Positions 1 to 8,159 of a DNA stretch of 64,000 bases are shown piece by piece. Source of the stretch: DATKWD01 sp963704815 (GTDB lineage Bacteria > Actinomycetota > Acidimicrobiia > Acidimicrobiales > Salinilacustritrichaceae); NCBI GenBank assembly GCA_963704815.1, contig CAVPHU010000011.1, forward strand, positions 74,479-138,478, given 5' to 3'. The notes under the pieces are model-generated. The model did not search any database. It saw only the letters and a program-made list of their open reading frames with translations, and was not told the origin of the DNA. Position 1 is the first letter of the stretch, and the number at the start of each line of letters is the position of its first letter. The position numbers and the translations under genes were made by a program.

Positions 1-2793
1 GCGTCGCGAGCCGGTCGACAACTCGCTGATGAACTTGCTCCGATAGGCGCCGAGCCCGAGGAGCTCGACCAGCTCGTCGACTCGTTGGCTGACCTTCGCT
101 TCGGCGTCGTAGACGTTGGGGAGGTGGAGCGCCGCGCTCAGCGGATCGCGTGCCTTGATCCACCGATCGAGCGAGACGGCGATCGCCTCGTCGACGGTCA
201 TCGACGGGAACAGCCGCGCGTCCTGGAACGACCGGCCGAGGCCGCGACGCGCCCGGCCGTCGGGACCCAGATCGGTGACGTCACGCCCATTGAGCTCGAT
301 CCGACCTGCATCGTTCGGAACGAAGCCTGACAGCAGGTCGAACAGGGTCGTCTTGCCGGCGCCGTTGGGGCCGACGATCCCGAGGATCTCGTGGTCGTAC
401 AACTCGATCGACACGCGATCGACGGCGCGGATGCCGCCGAAGGTCACCGAGATGTCGTTGGTGCGCAGCACCACCTCGCCGTTCGACTCGGGGACCTCGT
501 CCCCTTCCCCGTTGCCGTTGACATCGGCTGCGTGTTCGATGAGCGCCGCCAGTTCCTCGTCCTCACGATGGTGGGCGTCATTCTCGTGACCGCCGTTGCC
601 GTTGCCGTTGGAGCTGCCCTCGACCGTCAGCGGGGTTCCACCTGCGCCGGCACCGGCCTCCGCCAGGAAGACCGATCGGAGCACGTCGGGCCGGTTGAGC
701 AGTTCGGCGGTGGGTCCGGAGAACCGCACCTCGCCCTTCTCGAGGAAGAAGGCCTTCTCGGCGACATCCAGCGCCACGTTCACCGATTGTTCGACCAGCA
801 ACACGGTGGTGCCCTGTTCCTTGAACGCGGTCACGACCGGGAGGAGTTGAGCGACGACGACCGGGGCCAAGCCGAGACTCAGCTCGTCGATCATCAGGAG
901 CTTGGGCCGCGACAGGAACGCCATCGAGAGCGCCAGCATCTGTTGTTGACCGCCACTCAGGTCGCCGGCCGGCGACTTGGCCCGCGACCTGAGGATCGGG
1001 AACAGATCGTGCACCCGCTGAATGCCGGCCTCGGGATCGTCGGTCTTGCGGTGGAGCCAGGCGGCCAGTTCGAGATTCTCCTCGACCGACAGCGACGGGA
1101 ACACCCCTTTGCCACCCGGCACCTGCGAGATGCCCATGGCCGCGATCTCGTTCGGTGGGGCGTGGGTGATGTCGCGCCCGTCGAAGATGATGGTTCCGGC
1201 CTCGGCCTCGGTGACCCCCGAAATGGCGTTGAGCAGCGTCGACTTGCCGGCACCGTTGGTGCCGAGCAGCGCCACGATCTCGCCCTCGTCGATTTCCATG
1301 TCGACGCCGAAGAGCACCTGCACGTTGCCGTAGGCGACCTCGACGTCGCGCACCAGCAGGAGCTTGGACCGACCCGCCGCACGCTCCATCGCAGCTTCGG
1401 ACCGTGCCGCAGCCGACTTCCAGACCTGTTCGATGTCGCCCTGGATGGTGACCTTCGTGCGCGAGATGATGAGGCCGCCGATGAAGAACAGCGGCACCAT
1501 GATGAGCATGCCGCTGCGGATGCCGTAGCGGTCGCCGATGCCTCCGATGACCGGCAGGATCAGCAGGCCGGGGATGATCCACAACGACCCGACCGAGAAA
1601 CCGATCGACCGTGCCCGTGGCGGGAGCGCCAGCGACAGCGAGGCCAGGATGCCCGGGCCGAGGATGGCCAGTGACCCGCTGATGATCATGTTGGCGCCGA
1701 TGGCCACCCAGATGTTCGGCGCCAGGGCGAACAGGATGAGCGCAGCCGAGACGACCCATGCGACCTGGGCGAGCAGACCCATCACGAACGCCGGACCCTT
1801 GGCCAGCAGTCGGGTCGAGAGGCGTGCACCGATGAGCAGCCCGACGAGCTGCACCGGCTCGGTCGCCGCGGCAACGAACCCACGCTGAGCTTCGTCGAGG
1901 TTGAACACCTCGTCGTAGAGCAGCGACGCCAACGAACCGAACCCGATCAGGGACGCCGCCAGGAAGGGCAGGGCATACCAGATGCGGCGCAGGGTCTCGA
2001 TCTTCCAGACCAGACGCCACCCCTCGGAGAAGCTCGGGGCCTGCTCCTCGGTGGCGATGGCCTCTTCGGTCGCGCCCATGGCGCGGCGCTCCTGGGCCCC
2101 GCGCACCGGCGACTGCAGCTTCCACGCCAGCACGACGAAGAACATGGTCGGCACGGTGAAGACGAAGAACGGCACGCGCCAGTTGAAGGCCTGAGCCAAC
2201 AGCCCGGCCGACAGCGGTCCGATGAACGCGCCGACGGCGTTCGCGGATCGGTGCAACGAGTACACCTTCGGTCGGCGGTCGGGGGTGTAGTAGTCGGCGA
2301 TGAGCGAGTTGTGGGTCGGGTCGACCACCGCCTTGCCGATGCCCGAGCCGGCGCGCACGATCCCGAGGAAGATGATCGATGATGCGAGGCCGGTCAGCAG
2401 GCTGAAGATGCCCCACGCCGCGGCGCCCACCCATGCGATGGTCACGCGGTTGTACTTGTCGGCCAGCCACGCGATGGGCACCTGCAGGATGAGCGCCGCC
2501 AGACTCACGATGGCGATCAGCGTGAGGATCCCCTGGGTGTCGAGCCCGAAGTCGTCGCGGATCTCGGGCAGCAGGACGCCGAAGGCGGTGCGATCGAGTT
2601 CGTCGACGGCGTTGAGACCGAACAGCACGACGATGGCGAAGACCGGCCCGGTGCCCACGATGTTCTGCAGGGTGGCGTGCGGGTGACGGATGATCTGCCA
2701 CCACGTGCGGACGTCTTCGACCGCCTCGTGCTCGGCGTCGGCCACCTCGTCTCGGAACTCTGCCTTCAGCTCCTCGTCGTCGAGGTTGCTCAT
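1..2793 (-). CDS. MFS transporter fused to two LivF/LivG-type ABC ATPase domains (partial)
   Basis: One uninterrupted reading frame runs from an ATG at 2793 off the left edge of the window (at least 931 residues). Residues 1 to about 450 read as a 12-helix major facilitator domain. A short linker leads into a first ABC ATPase most like LivF, with the Walker A lysine near residue 517 (LLGTNGAGKS) and signature LSGGQQQ near 612. A Gly/Asn/Asp/Glu-rich linker (about 715-770) precedes a second, LivG-like ATPase with Walker A lysine near residue 814 (IVGPNGAGKT), cut by the window end. The three Walker/start positions share one frame, and I translated both linkers without a stop. The ATG overlaps the stop of the upstream fused LivHM permease (ATGA), so the two are co-translated. 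The ATPases presumably energise that permease; what the MFS part does there is unknown. Confident on domains, unsure of substrate. Confidence 0.85.
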   Translation of the reverse strand, partial: MSNLDDEELKAEFRDEVADAEHEAVEDVRTWWQIIRHPHATLQNIVGTGPVFAIVVLFGLNAVDELDRTAFGVLLPEIRDDFGLDTQGILTLIAIVSLAALILQVPIAWLADKYNRVTIAWVGAAAWGIFSLLTGLASSIIFLGIVRAGSGIGKAVVDPTHNSLIADYYTPDRRPKVYSLHRSANAVGAFIGPLSAGLLAQAFNWRVPFFVFTVPTMFFVVLAWKLQSPVRGAQERRAMGATEEAIATEEQAPSFSEGWRLVWKIETLRRIWYALPFLAASLIGFGSLASLLYDEVFNLDEAQRGFVAAATEPVQLVGLLIGARLSTRLLAKGPAFVMGLLAQVAWVVSAALILFALAPNIWVAIGANMIISGSLAILGPGILASLSLALPPRARSIGFSVGSLWIIPGLLILPVIGGIGDRYGIRSGMLIMVPLFFIGGLIISRTKVTIQGDIEQVWKSAAARSEAAMERAAGRSKLLLVRDVEVAYGNVQVLFGVDMEIDEGEIVALLGTNGAGKSTLLNAISGVTEAEAGTIIFDGRDITHAPPNEIAAMGISQVPGGKGVFPSLSVEENLELAAWLHRKTDDPEAGIQRVHDLFPILRSRAKSPAGDLSGGQQQMLALSMAFLSRPKLLMIDELSLGLAPVVVAQLLPVVTAFKEQGTTVLLVEQSVNVALDVAEKAFFLEKGEVRFSGPTAELLNRPDVLRSVFLAEAGAGAGGTPLTVEGSSNGNGNGGHENDAHHREDEELAALIEHAADVNGNGEGDEVPESNGEVVLRTNDISVTFGGIRAVDRVSIELYDHEILGIVGPNGAGKTTLFDLLSGFVPNDAGRIELNGRDVTDLGPDGRARRGLGRSFQDARLFPSMTVDEAIAVSLDRWIKARDPLSAALHLPNVYDAEAKVSQRVDELVELLGLGAYRSKFISELSTGSRR

Positions 2794-5156
2794 GGGGCGC
2801 CGCCCGTGGCCAGCGGAGCCGAGGAGTCGGTCTCACCCGCCTCAGGGCTGTCCGCGGCGTCGTCGTGGCCGCCGGTGCCGTTGGAATCGGGTGCCCCGGT
2901 GTGGTCCGGGTCACTGTCTTGCGGCTCACGGTCGTCGGGGTCGGTGCTCCCGGTCGGGGGCTCCGACTGGGGCGCCGATGGCAGGCCGCCCGGCAGGGGC
3001 CGGTCAGCAACGCCAGGCTCCGCGACCTTCACGTCGGCCAACAGACTCGGGACCACGATGTCCTTGCGCACGGCGACCATCCGGAGGAACTGATCGCGGA
3101 TGCTGAACATCAGTCCGCCGAGACCCCGCGGCAGGATGAGCAGCACGACCAGGACGCCGACACCACTGGCCAGGGCCTGCCACGCCCCCGGCAGGAACCA
3201 CTTCGCCCCCTGGAAGTAGAGGGCCCCGAGCGCGGCTCCGGGAAGGCTGGTGATGCCGCCCACGACGACCGTGGCGAAGATCACCAGGTTCTCGAAGGCC
3301 GCATAGGGGCCGGGGTCGATGGCCTGTTGATGATGGACGAAGAGCGACCCGGCCGCCGCCGCCACGAATCCCGAGATGGCGAAGGCGGTGAGCTTGGCCC
3401 GCACGGCGCTGACACCGAACGCCTGGGCCGCCCGTTCGTTGTCGCGGATGGCGACCAGCACGCGGCCCGTCCGGCTGTTCCGGATCCCCCGCAACCCCGC
3501 GACGGCGAGCACGAAGCAACCGAGGCACAGATACCAGAGCGACGTTGCGGACGACAGGTCGATGACCCCGAAGAGCGGATTGCGCGGAATCCGCTCGTTG
3601 GGCACCCAGTCGAAGTACTGGCGGTTGAGCAGATACGCGGTGGTGGCGAGCGCGAAGGCGAAGCTCGACACCATGAGATAGAGACCGCGGAAGCGGAGCG
3701 CGGGGAGCCCCACGATGACCGCGGCCACCGCTCCGGCCAGCCCGCCGAGGATGATGGCGAGTGACACATCGACGTTCCACATCAAGGTGGCCTTGCCGCC
3801 GACCGCGGCGCCGATGGCGAAGAACGCGATCTGTCCCAGCGAGATCTGGCCCGACCAGCCGGTGAGCACGACGATCGACAGTCCGAGGATGGCGTAGACG
3901 AGGACGGCGCTCGCCTTGAGGGACTGGTCGATGCGCAGGAAGTGGGGCAGGGCCAGCAGCGCACCACTGATGAGGAGGAACGTCGCGATGCGGGCCGCCC
4001 GAACGATCGGGACGTTGACGAGTTCGCCGGGGATCGGACGGACCTCATCGGCCGACTGCCAACTCGACTGGTCGTCGAGGTCGCTCCGGCCCTCGCCCCG
4101 ACGGCGCAACAGCAGGGCGACGAGGATGACGACGGCGAGCACCGCATCGAGCGGCGGGTACTCGATGCCGAGGAATGGCATCGTGGTTCCGCTGTTCCAG
4201 TCGACGCCGAGCTCGAGCACACCGAGCGCCGTGGCCGTTGCTCCGATGACGGGAAGGTTGGTCAGGCGCCCGAGCAACAGGGCCGTGAGCGAGCGGAGCA
4301 GCAGGCCGAGGCTGAGCGCAGCGCCGACCGGCAGTCCGATCATGCCGGCGCGGAGGAAGATCGCCGTGAATGCGAGAAGCGCCGCGACACCCCAGACCAG
4401 GCTCTGGAGGCGCTTCACCGGGACACCGAGCAGGGCCGCCCGGGTGGCCCGGTCGGCGGAGGCACGGATCGCCACGCCGACGCTGCTTCCCTGGAGGAAG
4501 AAGGCGAGGGCGGCGATGGCGATCACCGAGCCGACCAGACCGATGACGGCGTCGCCGCGGAAGATGACGTCGCCGAGGAGGAACCGCAACTCGAAGGGCG
4601 GTTCGATCTTCGGTGCCACCAGGCGAGCGTCGAACCAGTTGGGAAGGAAGATGGCGAGCGCAGTCAGGATCTGGGCGAGTCCGATGGTGGCGACGGTCAG
4701 CACCAGCCTCGGCGCATTGAAGAAGCGGCGGATGACCGTCACCTCGACGAGGGCCCCGAGGACGAAGGCCGATGCCGCACCGGCCGCGAGGGCGACGGGA
4801 TAGGGCCAGTTCCATTCGGTCAGCAGCAGGAACACCAGCACGGCGGGTGCTGCTCCGAGGTCGCCCTGGGCGAAGTTGACGATCCGGTTCGAGCGGTAGA
4901 TCAGCGCCATGCCCAGCGCGAGAAGTGATGTGGCCAGGCCGACGATCGCGCCACGGACCCAGATGCCGGCCGGCATCGGGAACAGCACCAGTTGCAGAGC
5001 GATGATGGCCAGCGGAGGGCTGAAGGAAGCGACCGTCGCACGAACGCGATCGAGATCCAACCGCGGGCGACGGGGGGTGTCCTCGTCGTCAGCTTCGGCG
5101 GCGTCGCGGAGGACGGGCGAGGTGCCTGTGTCCACCGGACTCTGTTGGATCACCAA
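2790..5156 (-). CDS. Fused branched-chain amino acid ABC permease (LivH-LivM)
   Basis: This 788-residue membrane protein joins two permease halves that are usually separate. After a charged cytoplasmic N-terminus, residues near 80-100 carry the LivH signature (ALIYRSNRIVNFAQGDLG). From about residue 390 a LivM half follows, with GWSGQISLGQIAFFAIGA near 435. The last 90 residues or so are a hydrophilic Asp/Pro/Ser-rich tail with no recognisable domain. The family imports branched-chain amino acids, other amides or short organic acids with a periplasmic-type binding protein, none of which is in this window. The stop overlaps the start of the MFS-ATPase fusion, which supplies the ATPases. The region 5157-5249 separates it from a divergent oxidoreductase and must hold the promoters of both. 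Confidence 0.9.
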   Translation of the reverse strand: MVIQQSPVDTGTSPVLRDAAEADDEDTPRRPRLDLDRVRATVASFSPPLAIIALQLVLFPMPAGIWVRGAIVGLATSLLALGMALIYRSNRIVNFAQGDLGAAPAVLVFLLLTEWNWPYPVALAAGAASAFVLGALVEVTVIRRFFNAPRLVLTVATIGLAQILTALAIFLPNWFDARLVAPKIEPPFELRFLLGDVIFRGDAVIGLVGSVIAIAALAFFLQGSSVGVAIRASADRATRAALLGVPVKRLQSLVWGVAALLAFTAIFLRAGMIGLPVGAALSLGLLLRSLTALLLGRLTNLPVIGATATALGVLELGVDWNSGTTMPFLGIEYPPLDAVLAVVILVALLLRRRGEGRSDLDDQSSWQSADEVRPIPGELVNVPIVRAARIATFLLISGALLALPHFLRIDQSLKASAVLVYAILGLSIVVLTGWSGQISLGQIAFFAIGAAVGGKATLMWNVDVSLAIILGGLAGAVAAVIVGLPALRFRGLYLMVSSFAFALATTAYLLNRQYFDWVPNERIPRNPLFGVIDLSSATSLWYLCLGCFVLAVAGLRGIRNSRTGRVLVAIRDNERAAQAFGVSAVRAKLTAFAISGFVAAAAGSLFVHHQQAIDPGPYAAFENLVIFATVVVGGITSLPGAALGALYFQGAKWFLPGAWQALASGVGVLVVLLILPRGLGGLMFSIRDQFLRMVAVRKDIVVPSLLADVKVAEPGVADRPLPGGLPSAPQSEPPTGSTDPDDREPQDSDPDHTGAPDSNGTGGHDDAADSPEAGETDSSAPLATGGAP

Positions 5157-5249
5157 CGATGCATCCCCCCGGATGGCTGGCGTGTGGGCCGCGACCGTAC
5201 CGTAGCCCTTGATTCCGTGTCAGTGCGGCTGCCACTACCTTGAGGTTGC

Positions 5250-6257
5250 ATGAAGATCGACGGCAACCTCACAGGCAATCTCGACTCGGTCGGAGCATCC
5301 GCTTCCGAAGCCGAAGCGCGCGGCTACGACGGCCTCTGGTCGGTCGAGACCTCACACGACCCGTTCCTGCCGATCCCGCTGGCCGCGGACGCCACCGAGC
5401 GCGTCGAGCTCGGCACCGGCATCGCCGTCGCCTTCGCTCGGAACCCGATGAACCTGGCCAACCTCGCCTACGACCTCCAGGCGTTCTCGGGCCGCTTCAT
5501 CCTGGGCCTCGGCAGCCAGATCAAGCCGCACATCACCAAGCGCTTCTCGATGGAGTGGAGCAGCCCCGCAGCGCGCATGCGCGAGATGATCCTGGCCATT
5601 CGGGCCATCTGGGACTGCTGGGACACCGGCGACAAGCTCGACTTCCGGGGCGACTTCTACACCCACACCCTGATGACCCCGATGTTCTCGCCCGGCAAGA
5701 ACCCGAACGGCCACGCCAAGATCTTCCTGGCGGGCGTCGGCGACCTGATGACCCAGGCTGCCGGCGAGGTGGCCGACGGCTTCTTGTGCCACGCGTTCAC
5801 CACCGAGCAGTACCTGCGCGAGGTCACGGTCCCGAACCTGGAGGCGGGACGGGCCAAGGCCGGCAAGACGATGGAGGGCTTCGAGATCAGCGGGCCCGCG
5901 TTCGTGGTGACCGGCACCGACGAGGAGGAGATGGAAGCCTCCGCCGTCGGCACCCGCCAGCAGATCGCGTTCTACGGCTCGACGCCCGCGTATCGCCGGG
6001 TGCTCGAGTTGCACGGCTGGGGCGATCTCCAGACCGAGCTCAACGCACTCTCGAAACAAGGTGAGTGGGCCAAGATGGGCACCCTCATCGACGATGACGT
6101 CCTCAACACCTTCGCCGTCGTCGCCGAGCCCGAGGACGTGGCCGCCGAGCTCAACCGTCGCTACGGCGACGTGTCGACCCGCATCAGCTTCTACGCCCCC
6201 TACGCCAGTGACCCCGAGCGCTGGGCCAAGGTCATGGACGACCTCAAGGACGCCTGA
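5250..6257 (+). CDS. LLM class F420-dependent oxidoreductase
   Basis: The 335-residue protein is a luciferase-like (beta/alpha)8 barrel of the actinobacterial F420-dependent group, closest by recall to the MSMEG_2256-type subfamily (TIGR03617). Visible landmarks are the N-terminal EARGYDGLWSVETSHDPFLP strand/loop, RVELGTGIAVAFARNPM, and SGRFILGLGSQIKPHI. The substrate cannot be read from sequence; relatives reduce or oxidise ketones, alcohols and heterocycles using cofactor F420. The ATG follows a short GAGG ribosome-binding site. The gene stands alone, divergent from the Liv-type operon, which may or may not be functionally connected. Confidence 0.85.
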   Translation: MKIDGNLTGNLDSVGASASEAEARGYDGLWSVETSHDPFLPIPLAADATERVELGTGIAVAFARNPMNLANLAYDLQAFSGRFILGLGSQIKPHITKRFSMEWSSPAARMREMILAIRAIWDCWDTGDKLDFRGDFYTHTLMTPMFSPGKNPNGHAKIFLAGVGDLMTQAAGEVADGFLCHAFTTEQYLREVTVPNLEAGRAKAGKTMEGFEISGPAFVVTGTDEEEMEASAVGTRQQIAFYGSTPAYRRVLELHGWGDLQTELNALSKQGEWAKMGTLIDDDVLNTFAVVAEPEDVAAELNRRYGDVSTRISFYAPYASDPERWAKVMDDLKDA

Positions 6258-6329
6258 CCCCGACCCGGGCATGCTCAGCGACGGCAGGGTGCCGCGCTGC
6301 GGAAGAGCCCGCACCTACGCTCGCTCGCC

Positions 6330-6846
6330 ATGAGTGAGCTCGATGACCGTGCAGAACGAGTGGCGTGGTTCGGGGCGGTGTGCGAGGAGCTGCATGGCCG
6401 CTTTGCGTCCGACACCGAAGGGGCGCCGGCGTCCTACATCCCCGAGCTGGCCGAGGTCGATCCCGACCGTTTCGCCATCGCCGCGGTGACCTTCGACGGC
6501 ATCGAGGTCGGCGTCGGGGACCGCGACGCACTTCTTCACGATCCAGTCGATCTCGAAGCTGCTGCTCTACGGGCTCGCCCTCGAGACCCATGGTCGCGAC
6601 AAGGTGCTCGACCACGTCGGTGTCGCGCCGACCGGCGACAGCTTCAACGCCATCCTGCTCGACGAGGTCGACCATCGCGCCCCGAACCCGATGGTGAACG
6701 CGGGAGCGATCGCCGTCACCGACCTGGTGGCTGGTGCCGATCTGGACGAGCGGGTCGAGACCGTCCGCTCGATGTACGAGCGGTACCTCGGGCGAAAGCC
6801 CGAGATCGACCATGACGTCTGGGCGTCCGAACGAGCCACCGGCGAC
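6330..6846 (+). pseudogene. Glutaminase (GlsA-type) remnant, frameshifted and truncated
   Basis: The first 65 residues (ELHGRFASDTEGAPASYIPELAEVDPDRFAIAAVTFDG) match the N-terminus of serine-dependent beta-lactamase-fold glutaminases. The homology then continues one frame over as FFTIQSISKLLLYGLALETHG, containing the S-I-S-K catalytic motif, and NPMVNAGAIAVTDLV. An extra base near 6528-6531 explains the shift. Homology stops abruptly after WASERATGD at about 6846, where about 130 C-terminal residues of a normal 300-residue enzyme should follow, so the gene is broken twice. The 250 bases up to 7098 show no further glutaminase or other gene. A functional enzyme is unlikely whichever break is real. 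Confidence 0.75.
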
Positions 6847-7098
6847 CTGATCTGCGAAGGCCGAGCAAGCCCCGGCGTCGAAGTCGGAGTGGGACGACTG
6901 CCGACGTCAGGGTCGTGGGAGGTCGGTCATGTCCACGGTGTCGACATATGATAAATAGAAGCTCGGACCCCGGGAAGAGGTCCTCGACGTGGGCGAGTAT
7001 CCACGAATCACCCTTGAGCGCCGATGGTCCGCTCTCCCACCCTCCACGCTGACAGACGGGACGACGAAATGTCCGGCACGCGACCACTCGTGCCTGGA

Positions 7099-7650
7099 TC
7101 AGCATTCGATGGTTGCGACCTCACCGCCCAGTTCGTCGGCAAGATTCTGCGTCGTCTCGAGGTCAGCGGCTTGAGGTTCAGTCGTACCCAACTCGAGATC
7201 GACAGCAAGGGCCCAATAATTGCCGGATGCGTAGACGATTGATCCGCCTGGGAGGAACGCGCAGCCTTGCGTCTCACCGATCCTGACGTAGTCGGCGAAA
7301 CGGTCTGGACCGACGAACGTGTCAATTGTGATGCCTCTGCCGTTCGAGAGTGTGCAACTCCCTGACCTGTCAACCTCAGGGTTCGGGAGGATCGTCTCGA
7401 CGAAGTCGGCGCAACCCAAGCCCTGGGACTCAAGAGACTCTGCAATCGCAGCAGGATCAGTCACAGGCGCCTCTTCAGAGGCCGACGGGGAGGACGTCGC
7501 GGAGGACGTCGCGGAGGACGTCGCGGAGGCAGCGTCTTGCGCCTCGCTTGACGTAGTGCCCTGGTCTGCTGCACCGGACGTCTCGTCGCCGTCACCACAC
7601 GCGGCCAGCATGAGCACGGTCGAGGCGACTATCAGGATCGCTCGATTCAT
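7099..7650 (-). CDS. Putative secreted lipoprotein, unknown function
   Basis: The 183-residue product starts with a short positively charged segment, a hydrophobic stretch and a lipobox (LMLAAC, cysteine at residue 18), so it should be exported and lipidated. Residues about 25-60 are a Ser/Ala/Thr-rich linker partly built from SATS repeats. The folded remainder has four more cysteines (GCADFVETILP, GSCTLSNGRG, GCAFLPGG, and the C-terminal residue), which could form disulfides outside the membrane. I recognise no domain. It lies alone between the glutaminase remnant and a gene-poor stretch. Confidence 0.75.
   Translation of the reverse strand: MNRAILIVASTVLMLAACGDGDETSGAADQGTTSSEAQDAASATSSATSSATSSPSASEEAPVTDPAAIAESLESQGLGCADFVETILPNPEVDRSGSCTLSNGRGITIDTFVGPDRFADYVRIGETQGCAFLPGGSIVYASGNYWALAVDLELGTTEPQAADLETTQNLADELGGEVATIEC
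7489..7530. repeat. 12-bp in-frame tandem repeat in lipoprotein linker
   Basis: Three and a half copies of GGAGGACGTCGC lie head to tail inside the lipoprotein gene. Being a multiple of three, copy-number change would lengthen or shorten the Ser/Ala/Thr linker (SATS units) without breaking the frame. Confidence 0.8.
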
Positions 7651-8159
7651 GAAGTCACCCTATGACGCTGTCGGGCCTCGTGGCCGCGAGCGGAGGGGAA
7701 TGACGTGTGACGGTTCCCGGTGCCCGATGGTGGCGGCTCCGCGTACCACGAGATCCCCAGAGAACATCCGATTCCCCCTTCCGGACCTCCTCCTCGGCCC
7801 CGCCCAAGACCCGATGGCCCCGACTGGCGCCGCGGGCCAACGTTCCACTCGCCGCATCCACACGCTCCCATCATCGAACCTCCACGTCGAGTCCCGGACG
7901 CGAGGATCGAGACCCCGTCACGGGCCAGTGTGTTGTTCCACGCGATCCGTCGTGCGTTGAGGACCCTGCGTATGCGCTGGCAGGGTTGAGCAGACTCAGA
8001 CCGCCGTGACGAGCAGCGCACGTAGCGTGCTGTCGCTCAGATGTGGAACCGATCGAGCACCCCGCGCACGGGCGCCGAGTCGAACCAACCCGGAATTGGC
8101 GCCCATGTGACGGCCTCCGCACGCAGCGTGCGTGAGCCGACAGTCGAGGTTCGGCGATA
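7651..8159. other. Gene-poor stretch, nothing recognised
   Basis: About 500 bases upstream of the lipoprotein gene and downstream of the acyl-AMP ligase contain no reading frame with believable protein character, no tRNA and no clear inverted repeat. The promoter of the lipoprotein gene must lie at its left end. Confidence 0.5.

Noticed and set aside
578..3010. 810-codon Arg/Ala-rich open frame on the minus strand
   Set aside because: It is the off-frame shadow of the MFS-ATPase fusion; it has no domain character.
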